Shown piece by piece: positions 13,869 to 19,706 of a DNA stretch of 19,706 nucleotides; the first letter of the stretch is position 1; each line of letters begins with the position of its first letter. The notes under the pieces are model-generated. The model was not told the DNA's origin and searched no databases. It was given only the letters and a program-made list of their open reading frames with translations. This stretch comes from JAUVXE01 sp964349355 (GTDB lineage Bacteria; Actinomycetota; Coriobacteriia; Anaerosomatales; SLCP01). Location: positions 1 through 19,706 of the forward strand of contig CAYGFZ010000039.1 of NCBI GenBank assembly GCA_964349355.1, written 5' to 3'. The position numbers and the translations under genes are program-made.

Positions 13869-15037
13869 CTGAACTGAGGCGCACTGCGGATCAGTGTGGC
13901 ATCTGTTGCACCGATCCCGATCGCGGGAGACCCTGTAGCGAGTCCGGGGAGTGCGCGCAGCACCATCTCGACCAACAAGGCGACCGGCCGAGTGAGCGCA
14001 TCTGTGACGGGGATGCCGAGCTCCGTCTCGTACAGGGCGATAGCGGCCGTCACCTCCGCATCGGTCATGTTCTCGTGGTTGATCGTCAGTCCGATCACGC
14101 GCGTGTCTGAGAAGGTCTCGATCAGGTTGATCTCGCTCGCCGGTGAGGCGACCGGCAGGTCGTCGAAGTCGCAGCGCATCTCTCGGGCCGGCGCGTGTTG
14201 GAGGATGACCGCCTGGGGCTGGCTGCCCCTCAGGATGAATCCGGACGACACGTAGGCCGGGTGGCCAAGGGCGCTTTGCCCCTCGACGATGATCACGTCA
14301 GGCCGCTCGCCCTCGAATGCGCCCAGGACAGCGCCCTCCATCTCGCCTGCGCAGAACTGGCTCGGCATCGCGTCAAGCGCCACACCGTAGCGCGCACCCT
14401 GGATGAGACCGGTCTGTCCGGTAGTGACCATGACGGCTTTGATCCCGCGTTCGTTGAGGGCGCGCGTCAGTATGGTAGCTGTCGTCCGTTTCCCGATGGC
14501 ACAGTCCGTTCCGAGGATCGCGATCCTCGGGCAGGTCACCGTCGAGATCGAGCCGTCGAAGAGTCGCAGATCCTTCTTGTCGCGCGGTCGCCGCACGTCG
14601 TGGATCGTCACGTCGTGCTCCAGTCGCGCCGCGACGAACACGGGGTCGTCGCCCAGGAACTCGTGCAGCCCGCTGACGATGTTCATTCCGAGAGACATCG
14701 CTTCGAGGACGACCCCGCGCTCGCGCACCGAGAGCATCCCGCTTGCCGGTGCGATACCGAAGATGAAGACATCGGGCACATCGCCCGCCAGGGTGATCGC
14801 GTCAGCGAGATCGGTACAGATAGGGATCTCATTGCTCGTGTCGCCGAGTACATCACCAGAGTCGAGCCCGGATCTCTCGCTATCGATCACTGAGAGGATA
14901 TCGTACCGCTCCGAGTGGCGAACCAGGCCGTTGGCGGTCTTGCCGTCGATCGAGCCGAAGTTCGCTTCGCAGTAGACGACGGCCGTAGGCAACTGGCCAG
15001 AGACACGTGTTGGGTCAGAGTATGATGCGATGGTCAC
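13865..15037 (-). CDS. DUF1611 (DgcN-like) P-loop protein
   Basis: The 390-residue protein has the two-domain DUF1611 layout. An N-terminal Rossmann-like part contains VVYCEANFGSIDGKTANGL and PDVFIFGIAPASGML. A C-terminal P-loop domain carries GTDCAIGKRTT (176-186) in the Walker A position and later VIIVEGQSALGHPAYVS and VIGLTINHENM. A characterised member, DgcN, acts as an acetyltransferase in D-glutamate/D-amino-acid catabolism, usually encoded beside a dipeptide epimerase (DgcA). No epimerase lies nearby here, so the substrate is uncertain. The start is GTG at 15037 with AAGGAG 4 nt upstream. It is convergent with the antiporter remnant and overlaps its stop codon. Confidence 0.85.
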   Translation of the reverse strand: MTIASYSDPTRVSGQLPTAVVYCEANFGSIDGKTANGLVRHSERYDILSVIDSERSGLDSGDVLGDTSNEIPICTDLADAITLAGDVPDVFIFGIAPASGMLSVRERGVVLEAMSLGMNIVSGLHEFLGDDPVFVAARLEHDVTIHDVRRPRDKKDLRLFDGSISTVTCPRIAILGTDCAIGKRTTATILTRALNERGIKAVMVTTGQTGLIQGARYGVALDAMPSQFCAGEMEGAVLGAFEGERPDVIIVEGQSALGHPAYVSSGFILRGSQPQAVILQHAPAREMRCDFDDLPVASPASEINLIETFSDTRVIGLTINHENMTDAEVTAAIALYETELGIPVTDALTRPVALLVEMVLRALPGLATGSPAIGIGATDATLIRSAPQFS

Positions 15038-15360
15038 GATGCTCCTTGAATCGGCAGAAGCCCGACCGAATCGCCGCCTAAGAAGGGCGACACGGTCACA
15101 CGATTGTCAGGGTCTCCCCTGAGGGTTCCTGGGTGGCGGCTCGCCAGTTCAATGGGGCATCGGCCGCGTCTCGCGGACTTCGCGGAGGGGCTGCTGCCGG
15201 TGGCGCGAGGTGTCCTAAGCCGAGGAAGGACAGGCGCGATCTCGAGGCCGAGAGTGATTCAAGTATAGCACGCGGCCCCACGGAGGCCGTGGCACGGTGG
15301 GTCACGGCCTTTGCCCTGCTAGACTCCGGCCAGCATCGTCGTATCTGCCGAGGAGACCCG
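15038..15360. other. Intergenic region without a recognised gene
   Basis: A 323-bp G+C-rich stretch lies between divergent genes. Short frames exist on both strands but none has a ribosome site or protein-like composition. A TAGACT at 15320-15325, like the -10 box before tRNA-Glu, could belong to a promoter for the small frame at 15361. Confidence 0.5.
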
Positions 15361-15471
15361 ATGTCTTCCTACCACGTCCGTCGCTCCGACCGAGAGATCA
15401 CCGACCCTTCCGAAGTCGACGCGATCCTGCGCGAAGGCAAGTTCGTGCGAGCACAACTACAGGGAAAGTAG
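15361..15471 (+). CDS. 36-residue N-terminal fragment of a PNPOx-like flavoprotein
   Basis: The ATG at 15361 is preceded by GAGGAG 5 nt upstream. The peptide VRRSDREITDPSEVDAILRE closely matches the opening of pyridoxamine 5'-phosphate oxidase-like (Pyridox_ox_2) proteins, which normally begin mRRkDReI.d..ei..iL and continue for ~150 residues through a flavin-binding barrel. Here the frame changes character after KFVRAQ and stops at 15471, and no continuation is visible in the other frames before the convergent DUF2905 gene. It is most likely a truncated remnant that kept its translation signals; a genuine micro-protein cannot be excluded. Confidence 0.55.
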   Translation: MSSYHVRRSDREITDPSEVDAILREGKFVRAQLQGK

Positions 15472-15486
15472 GCGGGAGCTCCTGGC

Positions 15487-15717
15487 TCACCGGTCGAAGA
15501 GTCGCCAAATCACGTTCACGATGATGGTGAGGAGCACGCTCAGCACGATCGTCGAGCCGATCGGCGCGTAGCAGCCCCACCGCTCATCGCCGAGGCGCAG
15601 ATCGCCGGGGAGCGAGCCCAGGCCAAGGCGACCGCCGAACCACAGCAGCACGCCGAATGCGGCTAACACGAGTCCGGCGACGACTATGAGTTTGCCGATG
15701 TTCTGCAAGTCGAACAC
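15487..15717 (-). CDS. DUF2905 small membrane protein
   Basis: The 76-residue product matches the DUF2905 pattern: an N-terminal membrane helix (LIVVAGLVLAAFGVLLWF), the conserved loop GLGSLPGDLRLGDE, then PIGSTIVLSVLLTIIVNVIW as a second helix. Function of the family is unknown; it should be an integral cytoplasmic-membrane protein. The start is GTG at 15715-15717, with GAGGAG about 8 nt upstream. It lies 22 nt after the release-factor gene on the same strand and is probably the last gene of a ferredoxin / release factor / DUF2905 transcript. Confidence 0.85.
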   Translation of the reverse strand: MFDLQNIGKLIVVAGLVLAAFGVLLWFGGRLGLGSLPGDLRLGDERWGCYAPIGSTIVLSVLLTIIVNVIWRLFDR

Positions 15718-15739
15718 GTCTTGGTCTCCTCGGTGGGGC

Positions 15740-16126
15740 CTAGTCGTCGTCTGTGGGTTGCCGCCGCATCCGTTTCACGCCGGATCGGCGAACCTTGCTC
15801 TCCACCCGTCGCTTGCGCGCTCGTCCGGATGGCCGTGTCTTGATGCGCGGAGTAGGCCTCTCGCCGAGCGCATCAAGCTTGGCGCGCAGGCGCTTGAGGC
15901 ATTCGGACTTGTTGCGTAGCTGGCTGCGTTCCCGCTGGCACTGTGCGCGGATCCCGGTAGGCCGATGCACGAGTCGCACTGCACTGTCGGTGGTGTTGAC
16001 CGACTGTCCGCCGGGACCGCTCGAGCGGAACACCTGCACCTCGCATTCGGCTAGGAGCGCCTCGTCGGTCTCCGGGATCGTGTAGCCCTCGGGCAGGCCG
16101 CCGGTCTCGTCAGCTCCTGCGCTCAC
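15740..16126 (-). CDS. ArfB-like peptidyl-tRNA hydrolase / release-factor-like protein
   Basis: The 128-residue single-domain protein carries the catalytic GGQ loop (RSSGPGGQSVNTTDSAVRL, G39-G40-Q41) of class I release factors but no codon-recognition domain. It ends in a strongly basic tail (GRARKRRVESKVRRSGVKRM). That combination is typical of ArfB/YaeJ-type factors, which free peptidyl-tRNA from stalled ribosomes by placing the tail in the empty mRNA channel. The start is GTG at 16124-16126, 9 nt after the stop of the ferredoxin gene, with a GAAGGG ribosome site inside the end of that gene; the two are likely co-translated. The prfH-like alternative is less likely given the size. Confidence 0.85.
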   Translation of the reverse strand: MSAGADETGGLPEGYTIPETDEALLAECEVQVFRSSGPGGQSVNTTDSAVRLVHRPTGIRAQCQRERSQLRNKSECLKRLRAKLDALGERPTPRIKTRPSGRARKRRVESKVRRSGVKRMRRQPTDDD

Positions 16127-16135
16127 TCGGTCGTC

Positions 16136-16330
16136 TCACCCTTCAGTGATCGAGATCGCATCGGTCGGGCACATGTCCGCCGAGTCCCGGATGGGGCCAT
16201 AGAGCTCGTGCCCGGGATTCTCCTCGATGACGAAGGAGAGCCCGTCGTCGCGAAGTTGGAACACCTCGGGGCACGTGTCCTCACACAGGCCACAGCCGAT
16301 GCACAGATCGTGGTCGACGACTGCCTTCAT
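16136..16330 (-). CDS. Small [4Fe-4S]-type ferredoxin
   Basis: The 64-residue protein has the single-cluster ferredoxin pattern CIGCGLCEDTCPEVF (C10, C13, C16, C20) near the start and MCPTDAI near the end. C10, C13, C16 and the distal cysteine would bind one cubane; C20 is the extra cysteine often seen in this family. The body is acidic, as usual for an electron carrier. The start is ATG at 16328-16330 with AGGAGG about 7 nt upstream; the open frame reaches 16426 but that extension has no start signal. It is first in a probable operon with the ArfB-like gene. The redox partner is not evident from the neighbourhood. Confidence 0.9.
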   Translation of the reverse strand: MKAVVDHDLCIGCGLCEDTCPEVFQLRDDGLSFVIEENPGHELYGPIRDSADMCPTDAISITEG

Positions 16331-16603
16331 GGGAGGCCTCCTCGGTCCGGGGTCACAGCGCGCGGGTGTCAGGCCCGCGTGTAACCATGATACCCACGGT
16401 GTGCGCCGGGGAACCTGTGCGGGCATACCTTGAGTCGGCTGGTCAGGGGTGCTTCAATGGGCTTCTTCCATCAGCGGCAACGCGCCTGTCATCGCCAGGT
16501 ACCTGTAGGCTGTGGATCATATTCGTCTCACCGTGGCCGCCGTCCCCTCGTCAACGTGTCGGTCACGGCACCGCCAAATCCCTGCCCCATCCATCGTGCC
16601 GAA

Positions 16604-17306
<703 letters not shown>

Positions 17307-17314
<8 letters not shown>

Positions 17315-18446
17315 CCTGGATCACCTCGATCGGGTCGAGGCGCGAGGTCGAGCGCGTGGGGATGATGCTCGATGCGAGCGCCACGCCGATGCCTACCGCC
17401 GCCGAGAGGGCAACGAAGCCCGGCTCGGGTGTGATCGCGAAGTCGAGGGGCACGAACGAGAAGGCCCAGATGAGCGTGAAACCGAGGCCGATCCCGCCGA
17501 GGGTCCCGCCGCTGCCCATCAGGAGCGCCTGCCACAGGAATATGCGCCCCGCGCGGCGGTCCGAAAGCCCCATCGCCTTCAGGATGCCGATCTGCCGCGT
17601 CTTTTGCACTGCGCTGATCGCGAGCGTCGAGGCGATCCCGAGCGCGACCGCGACGAGTACGAACGCCTGGATCATGTAGGAGGATGCCGACTGGCTCTGC
17701 AGCGCCGTCAGGAGGTCGGCGTTGGCCGCTTGCCACTCGGTGACCGTCACACCAGGGACCGAGGCTTGCCACTCTTTGGCCACATCCGCTGACGAGAAGG
17801 GATCTTGCAGCTGCGTCTCGATCGCGGAGAACTCATCGGCGGTCCAGCCGGAAAGTGAGCGAAGGAGCTCCCCACCGACGAAGGCTTGCCGTTCGTTGGC
17901 CGCCGCCGCGCCGAGGTCGACGATCGCCACCAGGGTGAGGCTCTCGGTGTCGTTGCCTGGGAGCGTAAGCGAGACCTCGTCGCCCGGTGAGAGCGAGTAC
18001 TTCTCGGCGAAGTCCACGCCGAGCACGATGTCGCCATCTCCGAGACGGACCGTCCCAGCGGTCGCGCGGCCGGAAAGGCCGTAGATGGCATCGAGACCGG
18101 CTATCTCGCCACCCTTCAGCAAGAGGGGAGCGCTCACGTCATCCGCTGTGTAGAGCGCCGAGGACTCCCGAACAGGTACGACCGCACCGGGCTCGATCCG
18201 CGAGTCGGTCTCGACAAGCTCGCGTATCTCGTCGGTGTAGGCGACCGGGGTGCCCTCCTCGGCCGCTGTGATACTTACCTGGGGAGCCGAGCCGATCGTC
18301 TGGTCGACGAGACCGGCCTGCAGGCTGACGATGAGCGACCCGACGAAGACCTGCGTTGCGATGCCGACAGCGATGCCGGCCATGATGAGCGCCGACTGTC
18401 CCGGGCTCGAGCGGAGGAACCGGGCCGCGATCCGCAGCGATAGCAC
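17307..18446 (-). CDS. FtsX/MacB-type ABC transporter permease
   Basis: With the GTG at 18446 the protein has 379 residues. A TTG eight codons earlier is possible, but the GTG has AGAGG upstream, begins directly with LSLRIAARFLRSSPGQS, and lies 1 nt after the stop of the preceding gene. One N-terminal membrane helix (SALIMAGIAVGIATQVFVGS) is followed by a ~200-residue extracytoplasmic MacB_PCD-like domain. A C-terminal FtsX domain of three helices follows, including QIGILKAMGLSDRRAGRIFL and GGTLGGIGLGFTLIWAFSF. This is the usual 4-helix type VII ABC layout. Its partner ATPase follows with an 8-nt overlap, and the homodimer would form the complex. Substrate unknown. Confidence 0.9.
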
Positions 18447-18447
18447 G

Positions 18448-19140
18448 TCAGCCGTCCTCTCGCGGCTCAAACCCGGGAAGGCCGAGGGCCGCCGGGTCGA
18501 CCACTAGGTCACCGAACGCCTCGGGATCGTGTGCGAATGCAGGCCCGCCCACGACGATCCTGGTGCCGGCGGGCACCCCGGCCTGCAGGCGCTCGATGGT
18601 CTCCCGGAGACGCACCCGGTGGTAGTGAGTGGATGCGGAGAGCACGACGAGGTCCGCGCCGAGTCGCTCGGCCGCCTCGCAGATCTCGCTCACCGGCAGG
18701 TCTGCTCCGAGGAAGTGCGCGTTGTAGCCTGCGAGCAGGAAACGGTCGAGCATCATCCTGAGGCCAAGGTCGTGATACTCCTCGGGAGGGCAGGCGAGCA
18801 GTACGGTCTCGCCGCGGGCGGTCACTCGTGTGAGTGCCTCGATTACATGCGGCGCGAGCGCTTCGACGATCGTGCGCACGGTGGCGGTGGCGTAGTGCTC
18901 CTCCCAGACGCAGGTCGCCCCGCGTTGCCATGCAGCGCCAGTGTCGGTCATCAGTGGACCGAGTACGAGCGTGTAGAGGTCCGGGACGGAGATCGCGCCG
19001 TCCAACACGGCGCCGAGTGCGATACGCACCGCAGCTGCGCGGTCGCGGTCTTTCAGAGCAGAGTCGAGTCCCCTGCGGGCGACACCGGCCACCTTTTCCG
19101 GTGGCCCGCTCATCTCGGGAGTGAAGTGTTCGCCTTCCAT
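18448..19140 (-). CDS. Stand-alone cobalamin-binding protein with CarH-type Wx9EH motif
   Basis: From ATG 19138-19140 the protein has 230 residues: a helical B12-binding_2 domain (about 20-105) and a Rossmann-type B12-binding domain (about 111-220). The lower-ligand motif is EYHDLG (H123), followed by FLLAGYNAHFLGADLP and DLVVLSAS. In the helical domain W71 is followed by nine residues and then E81-H82, the Wx9EH arrangement that in CarH photoreceptors caps adenosylcobalamin. No DNA-binding domain is present; the protein starts almost at the helical bundle. The open frame runs back through tRNA-Asp, which is not coding; an internal ATG at 19113 is an alternative start. Its stop is 1 nt before the permease start, so it leads the ABC operon. 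Light or B12 sensing is inference. Confidence 0.85.
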   Translation of the reverse strand: MEGEHFTPEMSGPPEKVAGVARRGLDSALKDRDRAAAVRIALGAVLDGAISVPDLYTLVLGPLMTDTGAAWQRGATCVWEEHYATATVRTIVEALAPHVIEALTRVTARGETVLLACPPEEYHDLGLRMMLDRFLLAGYNAHFLGADLPVSEICEAAERLGADLVVLSASTHYHRVRLRETIERLQAGVPAGTRIVVGGPAFAHDPEAFGDLVVDPAALGLPGFEPREDG

Positions 19141-19163
19141 GCAACAGATGCTACCCCAAAGTG

Positions 19164-19192
19164 TGGACATCCGCGCAGGCGCACGGTAGAAT
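19164..19192 (+). promoter_or_regulatory. Promoter of tRNA-Asp
   Basis: TGGACA (19164-19169), a 17-bp spacer and TAGAAT (19187-19192) form a near-consensus promoter, with the tRNA 20 nt further on. It is divergent from the B12-protein operon. Confidence 0.75.
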
Positions 19193-19212
19193 CGCGTTCG
19201 CTTGTCCCACAT

Positions 19213-19289
19213 GGGGGTGTAGCTCAGTTGGTTAGAGCGCTGGCCTGTCAAGCCAGAGGTCGCGGGTTCGAGCCCCGTCACTCCCGCCA
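19213..19289 (+). tRNA. tRNA-Asp (anticodon GTC)
   Basis: The acceptor GGGGGTG pairs with CACTCCC, the anticodon stem CTGGC/GCCAG closes loop CTGTCAA (anticodon GTC), the T arm is GCGGG TTCGAGC CCCGT, and GCCA ends the gene at 19289. All arms pair normally. Confidence 0.96.
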
Positions 19290-19305
19290 TAAGTAACATG
19301 CAGGT

Positions 19306-19338
19306 CGGAACCATAATTCGGTTCCGCCCTTTTTCTTT
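19306..19338 (+). terminator. Rho-independent terminator after tRNA-Asp
   Basis: CGGAACC (19306-19312) and GGTTCCG (19320-19326) form a perfect 7-bp stem with a 7-nt loop, followed by CCC and a T-rich run. Confidence 0.85.
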
Positions 19339-19359
19339 GAACGGTGGACGGGGCTGTAC

Positions 19360-19396
19360 TTGCTACACAGTTTGCTACAGAAACCGTGTAGCAAAC
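19360..19396. repeat. TTGCTACA direct and inverted repeats near tRNA-Asp
   Basis: TTGCTACA occurs at 19360-19367 and 19372-19379, a 12-bp period like the arm 12-mers of units B-D. GTTTGCTACA (19370-19379) also forms a perfect 10-bp inverted repeat with 19387-19396. This resembles an integrase arm-site cluster beside a tRNA gene. It belongs to the gene-free stretch 19290-19523. Confidence 0.55.
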
Positions 19397-19423
19397 TCCC
19401 GTTTCGCACGAATGGTGGGCTTT

Positions 19424-19463
19424 CCTTAGCCAGCACTCTAGCCAACTGAACTACACATGCGCC
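19424..19463 (-). pseudogene. Diverged 5'-tRNA fragment in reverse orientation
   Basis: Read on the minus strand, this begins GGCGCATGTGTAG and continues with a D arm and the start of an anticodon stem (CAGTTGG.TAGAG.GCTGGC). It matches the first part of tRNA-Asp with only C/T differences over about 26 nt. The 3' half of a tRNA does not follow. It is a tRNA remnant, probably left by integration or rearrangement. Confidence 0.6.
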
Positions 19464-19523
19464 TGAGCGTCTGTAAGCGCCTGTGTGACTACTTGGGTTG
19501 ACCGAGAATGAATCGCTCCGGGT

Positions 19524-19706
19524 TCACTGGAGACCTGATTCCTTGGCTCCGACTGTATCGTTTGCGGCCCGCTCAAGCCAGTAGAGACCTTCGAACTCGA
19601 CCGGCGGGACGTCGCCGATCGGCTCGAGCATCCGGTGGTTGTTTAACCAGCGCACCCACTCCAGAGTGGCGAACTCGACGTCCTCGAGGCTTCGCCACGG
19701 GCCCTT
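19524..19706 (-). CDS. IS3-family transposase, C-terminal end (cut by window edge)
   Basis: The final 60 codons of a minus-strand gene are present, ending at TGA 19524-19526 and running off the right edge. Residues GPWRSLEDVEFATLEWVRWL, NNHRMLEPIGDVPPVEFEGL and YWLERA match the end of the integrase core of IS3-family OrfB transposases (W...N..R....G..pP..fE). The DDE catalytic residues, OrfA and the left end would lie outside the window, so activity cannot be judged. No clear terminal inverted repeat could be fixed between the stop and the tRNA fragment at 19463. Confidence 0.88.
   Translation of the reverse strand, partial: KGPWRSLEDVEFATLEWVRWLNNHRMLEPIGDVPPVEFEGLYWLERAANDTVGAKESGLQ

Noticed and set aside
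14195..14893. Plus-strand frame of 232 residues within the DUF1611 gene
   Set aside because: Antisense to a complete protein with a P-loop and conserved motifs; no ribosome site.
15096..15305. Minus-strand 69-residue frame in the 15038-15360 gap
   Set aside because: Composition is Ala/Pro/Arg-rich as in random GC-rich frames, with no start signal or recognised family.
18529..19296. Plus-strand frame of 255 residues across the B12-protein gene and tRNA-Asp
   Set aside because: It is antisense to a clear B12-binding protein and its end is the translated tRNA gene, a familiar artefact.

Overview
The window is a G+C-rich bacterial chromosome segment. It carries CCA-encoding tRNA genes, good Shine-Dalgarno sequences, frequent GTG starts, an export lipoprotein and a mix of DUF1611, DUF2905, MgtE and UppP families. 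This would fit a high-GC Gram-positive of the Actinomycetota/Coriobacteriia type, but that placement is inference and weak.

Positions 1-8815 are an accessory region built from short gene cassettes separated by a recurring attachment-site-like unit. Cassette 1 (323-4402) is an AbiEi/AbiEii type IV toxin-antitoxin pair coupled to a TOTE-type primase-helicase. Cassette 2 (4783-6174, minus strand) is a pRiA4b ORF-3-like protein. Cassette 3 (6590-7642, minus strand) is a class II Fic protein with a C-terminal winged helix. Cassette 4 (7829-8815) is a second AbiEi antitoxin followed by a decayed AbiEii toxin. The separator has four parts. First come two tandem 12-mers of the form GATTTGnnGCCC. Then follows a region of inverted repeats, then a 38-bp core whose right part matches a tRNA 3' end (T-arm, acceptor strand, CCA), and finally a conserved right flank. 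Full or partial copies lie at 1-232, 4414-4700 and 6285-6532, with arms only at 7747-7770. No recombinase gene is present in the window. This looks like serial, recombinase-in-trans accretion of defence cassettes and is the most interesting feature here.

Positions 8822-19289 look like ordinary chromosome with small scars. In order they hold: a lipoprotein; tRNA-Glu-like and tRNA-Val genes; an N-terminally clipped PAS-histidine kinase; uppP; mgtE; a half-length Ca2+/Na+ antiporter facing the orphan C-terminal fragment of another gene; and a DUF1611 (DgcN-like) P-loop protein. These are followed by a 36-residue PNPOx-like fragment, DUF2905, an ArfB-like release factor, a small ferredoxin, and a three-gene operon encoding a stand-alone B12-binding protein with a CarH-type Wx9EH motif, a FtsX/MacB-type ABC permease and its ATPase. 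A tRNA-Asp with its own promoter and terminator closes this stretch.

Positions 19290-19706 are a second mobile-DNA junction next to tRNA-Asp. It contains TTGCTACA direct and inverted repeats, a diverged reversed 5' tRNA fragment and the 3' end of an IS3-family transposase gene that runs off the window.
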